Positions 36,593 through 48,796 of a stretch of DNA of 64,000 bases are shown here, in pieces. A model generated the notes under the pieces. The model did not search any database. It had not been told where the DNA came from and saw only the letters and a list, made by a program, of their open reading frames with translations. Source of the stretch: Paralichthys olivaceus (Eukaryota; Chordata; Actinopteri; Pleuronectiformes; Paralichthyidae); NCBI RefSeq assembly GCF_024713975.1, contig NC_091095.1, positions 4,066,001 to 4,130,000 on the forward strand, read 5' to 3'. Each line of letters begins with the position of its first letter. Within the stretch, counting starts at the first letter, position 1. The translations under genes were made by a program, and so were the position numbers.

Positions 36593-38548
36593 ATGAACAT
36601 GGCAGCGGCGTCCACAGAAACATGCGGGCGCTTGGAGCGCTCTGTGCGGGAGCGCGTCCCCCCGCTGCTCACCGACCTCTACCAGTTCACCATGGCCTAC
36701 GCGTACTGGCGGACCGGGCGGCACCGGGAGCCCGCCGTGTTCGAGCTCTTCTTCAGGGACAACCCGTTCAGCGGCGGCTTCTCTCTGCTCGCGGGGCTGC
36801 ACGACTGTCAGTTGTTCCTGCGCAACTTTCGATTCACAGACGAAGGTGAGACAAACTTTGACATCCGCGTTGTTGAAAACCTCCGAATGTTGTCAGAGAG
36901 TTTTTGGGACTTCTCAGATCGTCACGTGCTTTCTTTAATTCTCTAAACTACTTTTACGCACCGACGCGGTTGCGCAACAACAACCCCCCCCCCCCCCCCC
37001 TCCCCTCGAGCCTTTGAGGGAGAAAACGTGAGTGCGGGTGTTTTTCTTCTGGAGGAAGTTTGAGCTTAACTTTGAACTTTAACACATAATAATAAACTGC
37101 GTGCGGATCAGAACGTGACTCAGTGTTTTCCACACACAGGTTCCAGCTGAAACGTATCAATGATTTTTAAATGATATCTGACAAAAACTATGTAAAATGT
37201 AATAACAGCTAATAATCATTCTAATGATTTTCTGTCGTATCTGATTAAAAAACTGTTTAAATGTAATAATTGGTTAATATCTGATAAAACAACATAAATT
37301 ATTCTTTTACAATGATTTCAAATTATATCTGATCTGAAAACAACAATGTAAAAATATTCCTTATAAAATATATTATCACACTGACTTCATGACAACAGAA
37401 AAATAAAAATTAAAGCTGCAAACAGAAGATCGGACCCTCGCATGCAGAGATGGGACCACTGAGCAAATTAAAAATGATTTGCGCGAAGCTAATTTTTCCT
37501 GCGATGAGATTTTGTGCAAAGTCAATGCAAAGTTCGGTGTGATCGCAGTTTAGAGCATTCGATTTCCTGTGTCCAATAGGTGGCGCTATGACGATGATTG
37601 AATATTAGCTGTGTTTTTTTTACGGAGGAGTTTTCGTTATTGTCACTTTGGGGTCCAGCTGCAGAGAGTCGTGTTCAGAGTGACCTTCATCACAGTCACA
37701 GCGCTGAGGTGTGGAAGCAGCTGCTGGATTAGATTAACTAAGAGCTATTAGATTTACCTCCTTTATTGTACTGTAAGTGTGTGTGTGTGTGTGGAGGGGG
37801 GGGGGGGACATGTGAGCGAGAGAGGACACATGAAGGTCACATGTTCTTGTGTAAGAGCACATGTGTGGTGAGTTTAAGGATGAAGGATCCCCTCTGTACA
37901 GGTCACACTGTGAATGAAGATGGACGACGTGTCTCCACTTCCGCCCATCTGTCCAGGGTACATATCTGACCAATCACCGTCAAAAGAACTTCGTAAAAAT
38001 ACAGAAACTGTCTTTGAGAAGTGTTTCTATTTGTACGTGTCCCGTTCTCTGACATGGAGGAGGTAGAATCTATGACATATTCTGCAGCCAGCCATCAGGG
38101 GGCGATCAAGACGCTCTGGCCTCCCTTCTGTCGTCCATGTTTATTCACGCTCTCTAGTCTCATCTGCCGTCGATCCAGCTGCTGTGTTAACTCTGTTATT
38201 TGGATGGATCCAGATGTGGAGTTCCTGCGCTCGGTCATGCCTCCGGCCACCGATCCCGCCTTCTTCGAGTTCCTGCGGAGCCTGGACTGCTCGGGCGTCA
38301 CGCTCCGCTCCGTCCCAGAGGGCACCGTGGTGTTTGCCAGGGTGAGCTGCAGGGGGTCAGGGTGGAAGTGAGGGGTCAAAGGTCGCAGGCGTGAGGGGCG
38401 GGGGGGGGGGGGGGGGGGGGGGGCAGAGTTTTCTAACTTGTGCTGCTCGTCTGAAACATCTGCAGGTGCCACTGATGGAGGTGGCAGGTCCGCTCGCTGT
38501 GGTTCAACTGCTGGAGACCAGTTTACTGTGTCTGGTGAACTACGCCAG

Positions 38549-38611
<63 letters not shown>

Positions 38612-41600
38612 TCTTTCGTTAACATTGTGAGACGTTTTCTCACATTTTCACTGATTTCCCAGAGAATATTTCAGGGGCCTTGAGATTACCTCCTTGAGAC
38701 CTGGTCTCAAACTGACACGGAAAGAACGCTGCAGCTTTTTTCTTTTACTGAACAACTTGAATCGATGGATTATCCTCTGGTCGACTAACTGAAAAAACAG
38801 CTTGTTCGCACCACGTCTAGAATTCACAAATTCAAAAATGAATCAACCAAATGTTAGAGATAACAGATTTGCCGCCCTGTGGTTAACACCTTCGGCCAAT
38901 CAGAGCAGTTTCAGTCCCTCTGGGTTTTCCTGACATATTCACAATAATATGAAGTCACTGTGACATTTGAAGGCAGGGCAAAGATTCCATCGAGGCATTA
39001 TGTTTTTGGGATGGACCCAAAAACATAATGCCTCCTGCCACTAGATGTCGCCAGTGTGTAAAAATAACAAGAGGACCTTACCTTTATTTGAATTCTCTGC
39101 TGATTGATTTTTAAAGTGTTGGTTACATGTGTGTGTCGTCCATCATCAGTCAGCCTGGACTCGTCTGTTCGACTCTGTGTAAGAACTTATTAAACCACTG
39201 GTGTTTCTTCTCTGTTGTCAGCCTGGTTTGTAGTAACGCCGCCCGGTTCCGCCTGGCCGCCGGCCCCCGGAGGAAGCTGCTGGAGATGGGCCTCAGACGA
39301 GCTCAGGGGCCCGACGGAGGACTCACCGCCTCACGATACACGTACATCGGAGGTGAATGTTGTGCAACCGGTCAAACATGTTCAGTCAGTTATTAGATGA
39401 TGATTGATGTAACTACCTACACACGCTGTGACTTTAGACACAGAACAATTAAATTTTCTTTATTCACATGCTGCATTTCACTGAATGTGTCCTGATCGTG
39501 ATTATTTTTATTTTCAGGGTTTGATCTCACCAGCAACGTTCAGGCTGGTTTCCTGTTCGGGATCCCCGTCGCAGGGACCATGGCTCACTCCTACGTCACC
39601 TCCTTCACCTCCCTGGAGGAGGTGTGGCCACAAGTGAGTGTGTTTTATCTTCAGACTGTTTGTAAAAGTGGACGTAGACTCTGAGAAAGTAAAGCCAATG
39701 CCTAAAACCTGTTTTCTCTGTAATGACCATAAGAGGGCGACTCCACTTGTATCTATAGAAGTCTTTGTCTTCTTCCTGGTTCAGACCCTGGTGGCGGCGA
39801 GCGGGGATCCTGACCCGGTGGACGTCATCTCTCTGACAAAGGGCTGGTTGACCCGCGTGTGCGAGCTTCTCGGAGCAGCGCCCGGGAAGATCAGAGAGGG
39901 AGAGTTGGCCGCGTTTTTGTCCTACGCCATCGCCTACCCTCAGAACTTCCTCCCTGTGATTGACAGCTACAGCGTGGGCTGGTAATTCAGAGGAACGATA
40001 TAAACACTAGTTTTCATTAAGTTCCACTTTGAAGATTTGATCATTTTCAGAGAACCACGTGAGAAAGAGGAGTCACATGATCATATTTAAGTTCTGCGTC
40101 GTGTCACCACTTTCTCTGCCCAACTGAACCCTGACGATTTATCGATTGACCGATTAATAAATTAGAATTCATAACAAATACATTTGCTGAGATATTAGTA
40201 TCAAAATGTTTTACCACCTAATATTGGTATCAACATCAGCCCCTAAAAAATCCATATCGGTCCTGCTCTACTTTTTGTTTTCCAACACATTTATTCATAA
40301 CATCACTCAAACATAAATAAATGTAATAATATAATTCAACATAATTCCCCTTTTTAAATCAATCTCAAACAGCAGCAGTAAATATTTATTTGTAGAACTA
40401 CCTGCTGTCTTTCTCTTTGTCATTTTTAATTTGTGCGTCTCTTGTGTCTTCTCTTTCAGTAGCGGCCTGTTGAACTTCTGTGCCGTGGCCTTGGCGCTGT
40501 GTGAACTGGGCTACAGGCCTGTGGGAGTTCGTCTGGACAGCGGCGACCTCTGCAGGCAGTCGATGGACGTCCGTCGTGTCTTCAGACTCTGCAGCGAGCA
40601 GTGAGTGAGGTGCCATGACGCATGTGTGCATCATATATATCATATCATATATCATATGTGTTTAAAAACGTAGATTTTTACTCCGGACGTCCGCACACGT
40701 TTGAAATGATAAAGTTTGCTTCTTCTCCACAGTTTCTCCGTCCCTGCTTTTCATTCACTGAACATCGTCGGGACCAATAACATCTCAGAGCAAAGCATGG
40801 TCGAGCTCAACAAGAAGGTGATGAGTAAATGCTGTTTTGTGTTGCCGCTGATGTTTTCTGGACTCTTTGTTCCTGATGGTCTGAATGTGAATGTGATTGT
40901 TTCAGGAGAACGAGATCGACGTGGTCGGTGTCGGGACTCATCTCGTCACCTGCACAAAACAACCCTCGCTGGGCTGCGTGTACAAGGTCATTTAATTTCA
41001 TTTATTCATTTCAGGAAATATGCCAGTTATTATTATTTTTAATAATATTTAATATTTTCATATTCTCTGTTTGGATAACTCATAAACTCCTCAATTTTTC
41101 TATATATATTTTCCTGCCGTAATTTCATTTGTTCTATTTAAACTCAGTAGATTTGTGGTGTTGACGTGTGTGTGGTCTTGTTTCTCTGTGTGTGATAGTT
41201 GGTGGAGGTCAGGGGACGGCCCAGGATGAAGATCAGTGAAGACCCAGAGAAGAGCACTGTTCCTGGGAGGAAATCTGTTTACCGTCTGGTGGATGCTGAG
41301 GGTGAGAGTTTGTCTCACCTGCCTCACTTCTCTGTGTCCCATGATTTCCCATCTACTGCACTGTGCATAGACTGTAAATACAGATGGATGATGTGTCTCC
41401 ACTTCCTCTCTTTAATGAGAGATTATACCAAAATATCAGAAACCAGCTTTGAGAACGTTTTATTTGAACTGTTCTTTGTTTTGTCCATGTTCCATCAGCT
41501 AACATGGAGGAGGTGGACTTTATGACCTATATTTCAGCCAGGTGCCTTTTGGGAGCCATCATGTTTATTTTCAGTCTGTGGCTCCAGTTATTTCTGTTTC

Positions 41601-42689
41601 TTTTATTTATCATTAAATGTTATTATTTCATACTTTAGTCCCTGTTGTGTTTGGGAGCGTTGCAGCCACAAGGGGCAGCAGTGAGTGTGACTGGTTCTCT
41701 CCTCCTCTGCAGGTCATCCCTTTCTAGACCTCGTGTGTCTGGAGGTGGAGTCTCCTCCGGAGGCAGGAGTCCCTCTGAGCTGTTTCCCTCTGGGGAGCGA
41801 TGACTCGGCTGTCTCCATCACTCCAGCTCAGGTCAGCTGTCTGCGTCAGGAGGTGTTCACCAGAGGACAGGTGAGCAAAGACACTCTTGATTGATTGAAC
41901 GTGAACTAGCTGATATTTCCGATGCTTGTTCTTCTTGTTATCTGACACATCCTGTGGTGTTATTTTTGGAACATCCTATGGGAGAAGCTTTTCCTATGGG
42001 AGTCCCCCCCCCCCCCACACTGAATTTCTCCGTCTTCATGTTGGATTACATCTCAGCCAGTTACAGTGGAAACAGCAGCTGCTTGCGACTCAGGGGAACC
42101 TGACTGACAAAGTTTCTGTTTCCTTCGAGCACCGTGCATAGATCCCTGATGCACAAGATGATCACTTACATAAGTAAAATAGTTGAAAAATAAAATACTA
42201 GAATGGCAGATCCATAAATTCTGCACCATATCTGTTCATTTTGACATATATTTATACATACACAATATTTTAGGAATCCTGATCCGAGACCCAGGCCCCC
42301 CTCCCTCTGTGTTGTCTGTTGTGGTTTGAGATTCTCAGTTCTTTAATTTTGCAACAAACTTTAATGTTAGACAGGGACGAGTTCTGTTCTTAATGTGTCT
42401 CCAACATTTTCTAGGTCACACACCCTCCGTGCAGCGCTGCAGAAACTAGAGCAAAGGTCCACAGCTCCCTCCAGACTCTGCACCCCAAGCACAAGAGGCT
42501 GCATGAGCCGGACTCTTACAAAGTGAGCGTCACTCACATCTGCACCGAACGCAAAAATACCCAACAGCTCACACACGTTACAAACTGCTCTCTTCTCACC
42601 AGGTGGCGCTGTCAGAGAAACTCCACAACCTGGTGGCAGAGATCCGAAGAGGCAGCTCCAACGACAGCAACTTTCTCTTAGCCAACTAA
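36593..42689 (+). CDS. naprt: Nicotinate phosphoribosyltransferase (complete)
   Basis: NAPRT converts nicotinic acid plus PRPP and ATP to nicotinate mononucleotide, the first step of the Preiss-Handler route to NAD, in the cytosol. Thirteen exons join in frame to 556 codons: 36593-36845, 38214-38341, 38466-38548, 39222-39352, 39518-39633, 39785-39981, 40460-40600, 40733-40817, 40906-40986, 41199-41301, 41713-41870, 42415-42522, 42603-42689. Family landmarks in order: [102 protein letters not shown] and SLGCVYKLVE. The size is slightly above human NAPRT (538 aa). A second ATG at 36599 (aacATGG) has a better context and could be the true start. Introns carry MITE-like elements and homopolymer runs, but the coding phase is intact throughout. 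Confidence 0.95.
37906..38151. mobile_element. MITE-like element with terminal inverted repeats, NAPRT intron 1
   Basis: The left end actgtgaatgaagatggacg (from about 37906) is the imperfect reverse complement of the right end cgtccatgtttattcacgct (to about 38151). Inside lies the shared core catggaggaggtagaatct then cagccagccatcagggggcg. It ends only about 60 bp before NAPRT exon 2. No transposase is present, so it would be non-autonomous. Confidence 0.7.
38399..38423 (+). repeat. Poly(G) tract in NAPRT intron 2
   Basis: A run of about 23 consecutive G residues lies in the 124-bp intron between exons 2 and 3, about 40 nt before the next acceptor. Similar runs are a C run at about 36986-37001 and a G run at about 37797-37808 in intron 1. 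Confidence 0.9.
38550..38609. repeat. (CA)n microsatellite starting at the NAPRT exon 3 donor
   Basis: The 5' splice site itself (gccag then gtacacacac) opens an uninterrupted run of about 29 CA units starting within the donor consensus. Confidence 0.95.
38992..39034. repeat. Perfect 19-bp inverted repeat in NAPRT intron 3
   Basis: Arms gaggcattatgtttttggg and cccaaaaacataatgcctc are exact reverse complements separated by the 5-nt spacer atgga, giving a strong predicted stem-loop in DNA or pre-mRNA. It lies about 190 bp upstream of exon 4. Confidence 0.9.
40135..40270. repeat. Degenerate dispersed repeat, NAPRT intron 6
   Basis: The block contains atcgattgaccgattaa, tattggtatcaacatcagcc and aaaatccatatcggtcctgc, the signature of a dispersed sequence common in teleosts. 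A related tatcggtatcgggctgg fragment is at about 32815-32880. Confidence 0.5.
41369..41577 (+). mobile_element. MITE-like element with terminal inverted repeats, NAPRT intron 10
   Basis: The left end agactgtaaatacagatgg and the right end catcatgtttattttcagtct are imperfect reverse complements. The interior has ctaacatggaggaggtgg, the family core. It occupies half of the 411-bp intron between exons 10 and 11. Confidence 0.7.
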
Positions 42690-42840
42690 AGATTTTTATT
42701 TTTTGTGTTTTTACCCAAACCAGTGCAAACATCTGTGGAGCACTGTCATAATGAAACCTAACAGAACTCTGCAAATATATTAAAACCCAAATGTGTCGTT
42801 GCCCCTGTCCTTTAAATCTGACGCATATAAAACAGGTTAA

Positions 42841-42846
42841 AATAAA
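42841..42846 (+). terminator. Candidate poly(A) signal for NAPRT
   Basis: AATAAAGAAG lies about 150 bp after the stop codon, consistent with a short 3' UTR. Confidence 0.6.
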
Positions 42847-43486
42847 GAAGCACAACTGTGCAAACTGGTTTAAATGTTAACAAAAGACACAAAACTCACA
42901 TTCTTCACTAGATCATCAGTTATTTTAACACACAAACGAACACCAGAGAAATCTCAGGATTCTAGTGGTGACATTTGTTTTAAAGCACGACTGGAGTGGC
43001 GTTGAATGAACATAATTAAAACCTAAACGTATTTAACACCCTGTACATAATATTTAAGACACAGCAGAAACTCTGATAATGCGTCGGATGGGATGATGGT
43101 GAAGCATCTGATGTCAGGTGGTAGTGATAATAATGATGTTACTTGAAGCCAGTTCATCCGATCAGTTTGTTTTCGTGCCGACAGCAGCAGGTTGAGTTCA
43201 GTGAATGTCTCCTCAGAATATGAAAATCCTCAGGACTTTGACTTTGGCCGAGTGTCACGAAAACGGCAACAAAAAACTTTCACCAGGTTTTTTTTTTCAT
43301 GCCAACGGAGTCGTTTCAAATCTGCCATAGTAACAAGTGATTTATTGTTTTCTCTGCAGTTGATTCACAAGCGTTAGTGTGTGTTTGAGTGTGTGTGAGT
43401 GTGAGAGCTTTGCTCTCGTCCTGTTTGTGTTGGACTTAGTTTGGACTTGAAATCCGGTTCAGGAGAGTTCAATGATTAACTGAGGA

Positions 43487-43491
<5 letters not shown>

Positions 43492-43530
<39 letters not shown>
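43492..43530. repeat. (CT)n microsatellite
   Basis: About 19 uninterrupted CT units in the NAPRT to PLC-gamma interval. Confidence 0.95.
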
Positions 43531-43533
<3 letters not shown>

Positions 43534-44189
43534 ATGACAAAGCCTCTTAAAAGTTATTTCATTGACAAAGATAATCCATATTTACTTTCTGTCCTCCAGT
43601 CGACGGAAACGTTAAAACTCTCAGCACATGTGGACTGATCAAAACCACCTCACTGATATGAATGTCTTCATGTTTCTAATACATAATAAATAATTGTCCA
43701 CCTTATTGTTTTGTTTTCCACCCCCCACCCCCCCTCCTGCCTTCCGGCTGCAGGATATGTGAGAAGTGTTTCCTTGAATTCTGATTGGCTGCGTCCTGAC
43801 CATTGGCAGCAGGAACGCTGATACGCCCAGTGAGACATGTGGAGCTGATTAGACACGGAGGGGCTGAGGTATCGTCCACCGCTGTCTCGTCTCAGGGCGC
43901 CGGACAACGCTGTCCACACATGTTCTCTCCAGCTGAGACATGAAGCTGATCAATCAGTCCGACTAAAAATTATTTATCACTGATTTTAGTGATCAGCCAA
44001 AGCAGTTGAGTCATTTTGTTTTGAAGCAGAATAATCCCAACTTCAGTGAACTCAACATCCTTTGGTTTTTAATTAAAAAAAAAAGGTATTTGAATTCGTA
44101 AACTTCCACATTATTGACTGACTGACTTTTTAATTACCTCATCATGTTTTCACCCATTTGTTAATTTGTCAGAAGGATTCCGCAAAAAT

Positions 44190-44880
44190 GACTGAGCAGG
44201 TTAAACTTGAAGGACGGGACATGGCCAAAAGAAAGAACCCACTAGATTTATCTTTAAAGGACACATATGCTTATATGTGCTTGGTTTGAATTAGTTCGTT
44301 CTTGAAAAGGTTTCCATGCTCTGTTTAGAAAACACTTTCCTCAGACTGTCCATCGCTGCAGCTCCTCTTTTCATCCTCTGTCTCAAACACATGGTTTTTG
44401 CTCCTGTCTCTTTAAGAGAAAGGTTCACTGCTGCCACATTAGTGTAAGAGTGAATTATGCAAATGTGGGACATTGTGATGTCATGATGATGCAGACGTTT
44501 GGTCTGGACGAGGAGATCATTACCGTTTACCGTAGACTTTGGTCTTTTTAACTTTTCGGGGCTTACACAGAGAATAATTCATGGATCTTGATGAAAATCA
44601 GACATTTTGAGGACAAATATCTACGAATGTGTTATAATTTGGAGCAGCTTGGTTGAATTTAAGGGACATTTGGGCCTTAGTGGAGTTATGAGCTCTACTT
44701 AGGGACATCGAGTGTTTTCTACTTTTAAGTTACCAGTTAGTTTTACCTCTTTCATTTGTTGTCTCTTCGCATGTCTGTTATCGTCTGTTAATTAGCAAGA
44801 TGACACAAAAACAACCAAACGGATTTCCATGAATCTTGTTGGAGGGATGTGATCTGGATCAGGGAAGAACTCATCACATT
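44190..44880. repeat. Degenerate dispersed teleost repeat fragments
   Basis: Blocks such as ggacatggccaaaagaaaga, catggatcttgatgaaaatc, ttggttgaatttaagggac and ggatccaataatcttcg look like broken copies of one high-copy family. Orientation and full extent are uncertain. Confidence 0.5.
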
Positions 44881-45089
44881 TTTTTTGGGGATCCAATAAT
44901 CTTCGATCACGTTCTTTCCTCTCATGCTGTGGTCTAATGTAGTTTAACCAGAGTAAAGAACTTTGCTTCTCAGACTTTATGACATTGAAGAGTTTGTTGC
45001 AGCAGCTGATGAATCTCTGACAGTTCAGTGTCCTGAACAACCTGAACCTCACTTCACCTCCTGCCGTGAGTTTGCAGGAATAAGTAAAA

Positions 45090-46135
45090 GCTCCTCCAGG
45101 AGGCTGCAGATCTCCTGGAGGCCCGCGGAGGTCGCTCTGCGCTCCGCCGCCTCTCCCGATCTGCCTCTCCGCTGCGACTCTCCCTGCTCTCCCCTCATCC
45201 TCCTCTCAGAAAGCTGCAGCTCCGAGAGGAAAAGGAAAAAAGTCTGGTCGAGCCTTTCCGGTCTGAGAGACAGTCTGCTGCCGAGAGCCGGAGCTGGGGG
45301 GACGCGCTGGCGGAGGCGGAGAGATCCTGACCGAGGGGCAGCAAGGACAGAGCGGGGCAGGGAGCGCGTAACGCCCGGTAACCCCGCACGGGAGCACCGC
45401 AGCCCCACACACAGTTTCTACCTGTTTTTTACGTAAATGAATTCGTCCTGTGTGCGGTGTGAAGAGGAGGAGAGTTGGCGCACAGCAGAATGTCTCCTCG
45501 GATAAGAGCGCACACGGTTCTCGCTCCGCGCTCCCCCATCCGCGCGTCTCTCCGTGCCCGTGGATCCGCCGCAGAGCTCCGGCCGGTGCCCGTCCTCCTC
45601 TCCACCGCCCCGCTGCTCCCACCTGCGAGTGTTTGTCCGAGACGTGGTTACATAACTCGGCGTCTTTGTCGCTGACTCCACCGCCGCACCACCAGAGCCA
45701 GGAGCGGGGAGAGCCGAGGCTGCTCTTCCGCCCCAGCGGCATCAGCAGCGGCAGGATTTAAAGCCTGGGGGGACGAGGAGGAGGCTGGAAACCTGAGTCC
45801 AGCGGTGATGAGAACTCACCACGAGTGGATTTCACTGGTTTGCTGCCAGACGCATCTGGAAAGGATCACACAGGGATCCACTCCCCCTCCAGAGGAGCAG
45901 GGGATAATTCACATCTCAGACATTTCAGGGTTTCACTGCTGCCTCCCACCCTGAGTGTTCATGAGCGGTTACAACCTTCTCCTGAGAGCCACAGAACCAG
46001 ATTTCCTCCTGGCCCCGGTGGGTTTGGACATGTTGGACAACCCTGGCCCACAGTAGTTGACCACAAGGCCGAGCATCGTCTTCCAGAAGTCAGATTAGTG
46101 ATCCTGCAGGGTTTCCTCGGAGCCATGCAGTGAAG
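45090..46135 (+). promoter_or_regulatory. CpG-rich PLC-gamma promoter and 5' leader
   Basis: About 45110-45770 is strongly GC- and CpG-rich against AT-rich flanks, typical of a CpG-island promoter. The open frames seen here on both strands have Arg/Pro/Ser-rich composition and look like base-composition artefacts. The leader ends with a two-codon upstream ORF, ATG CAG TGA at 46125-46133, two bases before the main ATG at 46136. Confidence 0.5.
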
Positions 46136-48508
46136 ATGTGTGCAGCCAGGTTCAGTGGCTGCCTCAATGGCTGTGCGGAGGAGGCTGCCGCGGGGGCCGC
46201 CGGTCCGGTCATGGCCTCCAGGATGATGGACTGGACCGAGGCCGGTCCCCGCATCCTCCACAGCCTGGAGATGGGCACGGTGATGACCGTCTTCTACCAG
46301 AAGAAGTCCCAGCGGCCCGAGAGGAGGACGTTCCAGATACGGCAGGACACGCGACAGATAGTGTGGAGCCGAAACCCTGACAAAGTAGAAGGAGAGAGTA
46401 AGTATTTCCTTTAAAAGAGTGGATGGATTACTGAGTGGGATGACCAAGACCTGACCCCCTGACCCCCTGACCCCTGAGACTCCAGGTTCCATTGCAGACC
46501 GTCAGTGTGAAGTGTCTAAGATTTAACGTAGGGAAGTTATTATTGTTTTTGATTATTCCTCCTTTTACACCTTCATCCTGTGCTGCAGTATTTGATGTAG
46601 TATCTGTGCAGGTTATGGTCTGTGGAGACTCCCGCTATCCAGACATTAAGCAAAAATATTGCTAATACTACCGTAGCCATCTCTCGCCAAGGACGTCGCT
46701 GGGAGACAGAGTCTGTGGCTTTACTTCTGAGAGCCCGACTGGTTTATTGATGACACCTATGTCAGGTATCATATCAGCAATAGTAGTGAAAAATAACAGA
46801 TGACAGATAACAACCTGAAAAACCAAAAGTTTCTACGACTCGACTCGTAGAGAAAAGTAGTTCTTATCTTTTGAGTGAACTGGCCCTTTAACAGAATGTG
46901 TTTGTAAAGGTGCATGAACGAGGATCACAGACTGTAAAATATTGCTGGGTTGGTCCCGCCCCCTTCCCCTCTTGAAGCGATGTTGCAGCTGCGGTGCTGT
47001 CATGGCGTCCTCAGCGGACAGACGGATCACGACCCCGTGACCTCCGCTTCCGTCCATGTCCACCTCACAGAAACTCTCCAGACAGAAGAGTGTGCACGCC
47101 GCTGCCACATGGGCCATGAGTAATGGCTCAGCTCGGAGCTTCATGTCCGACACGCCACCCGCTTGACTGACGGACTGACTGATGGTGGGCGGAGGTGGCG
47201 GGGGCTGGAGCGGAGTCAAGTAGCAGTGGTGAAGCTGTTGTGCTGTAGAACGGGCCTGTCGAGCACCGTGCCGCCTGTCTGGGGTGTGGAGGCTATTGTC
47301 TGCGCCCTGGATTTCGTGGCCCGGGGGAGGATTTGTTACAGTGTCTGTTGGCAGAGAGAAAAGTTCCTGCATTCACTGGCATGATAGAGTTTCCTTCTGT
47401 CTGCCATGTGTTATTCTCTCAGACTTTATGGTAGCACACTCTTACAGAGGAGAAAAGACAGAATGAGATAGAAAGAGTGTGTCAGGTTTGTGTTTCCGTC
47501 CTTCTGGACACATTGTCACCCAAGACAAGACAGAAACTCAAATCAGCAGTTTGACAACAGGGACACAGTTTAATGACACGTAACAGAAAACTCCACAATT
47601 TCACTTTTCTCACTAACAACTGCATGTTGCACCAAACTAGAGCTGAACTCCTGCGCTTTTTACTCAGAGACATCAGCTTTGTTAAAACGCTCCTCCAGTC
47701 CTTTCTTTGTTTTCTTACTCGGCTAATGACAAAGACCGCTCGTGATGCAGAGAGACAGAAAAGTGCAGATAAGTTTGTGTAATGATTCCAGAGGAAAATT
47801 AAGAGAGAAAATCGTGATCTGAAATCAAAGCAGGAAAATCATGTTGGTTGTTTTGCTCTCGTCGTTCAAAATTAACCCTTAAAGTGAAGCTAAATCATGC
47901 TGGTCGCCCCTGGTGGTGGCTGGCTGCGGCCTCCTCCGTGTTAGCAGATGGGACATGGACCAAACTTTAAAACAAGTTCTCAAGTACTCAGTAAAAAATG
48001 ATCAAAGGTGTTTTAAAAAAAGGAATTTTAGAAAGTTTTATATAGAGTGTGACGTGGGCCACAACTTTCTGTATTAAACTAGTTAAGACTCGGCCAACAT
48101 CCAAAACCAAATATAGTTTGAACATTTTTTATCTGAACCTGACCTGACTCGTCCTGAGGTGTTCGGGGATCGACCCTCTTACCCACGTTTGGTTTAAATG
48201 AGTTATTTGATGACATAAAAACATTTTGAAATATCGTGCAATTGGTCGAGTCTCACGAAGGCATAAATGAACCTTCAGGGCCCCTGTAGGTTTCTCTTCT
48301 TTTCTATCCCTCCTTCTTTCTTTTCTACTGAAGCTCAGAGACAAACGTCCTCTGTGCACATGTGTTGTTTCTGCTCACGGAGCCTCGTCAATTATTTATA
48401 CATAATCATAAAGCGTATGAACAGGTGCCTTCGCTAATCCAACAGGAAAACCACAGCAAACACCTACAGTCACACTAAATCTACACAATATAACACGCAC
48501 ACGCACAT

Positions 48509-48561
<53 letters not shown>

Positions 48562-48749
48562 CTTTCATAACCCACAAACGCCACTTTACAAACAACCTCC
48601 CTCTAGACAAACTCACCAGAACATTCCAGGAACTCAGCGGGTCTCTCCTTCACTTTATCTCCCACCGCTCTATCGCTCTCTACCTCCTATTTTCTCACCT
48701 CTCAATTTTCCTCCTCCAGTTATTTCCCAATTTCCTCCACAAACATCCC

Positions 48750-48796
<47 letters not shown>

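Larger units (their letters stand above)
42850..45100. other. Interval between NAPRT and PLC-gamma; repeats, no gene
   Basis: This contains a (CT)n run at 43492-43530 and degenerate dispersed-repeat fragments at about 44190-44240, 44570-44710 and 44800-44880 (for example catggatcttgatgaaaatc and ttggttgaatttaagggac), of a family widespread in teleosts. No open frame shows gene character. Confidence 0.6.

Noticed and set aside
45049-45742. Several overlapping open frames of 66-178 codons on both strands
   Set aside because: They lie in a CpG island upstream of PLC-gamma, are Arg/Pro/Ser-rich in every frame and lack conservation patterns.
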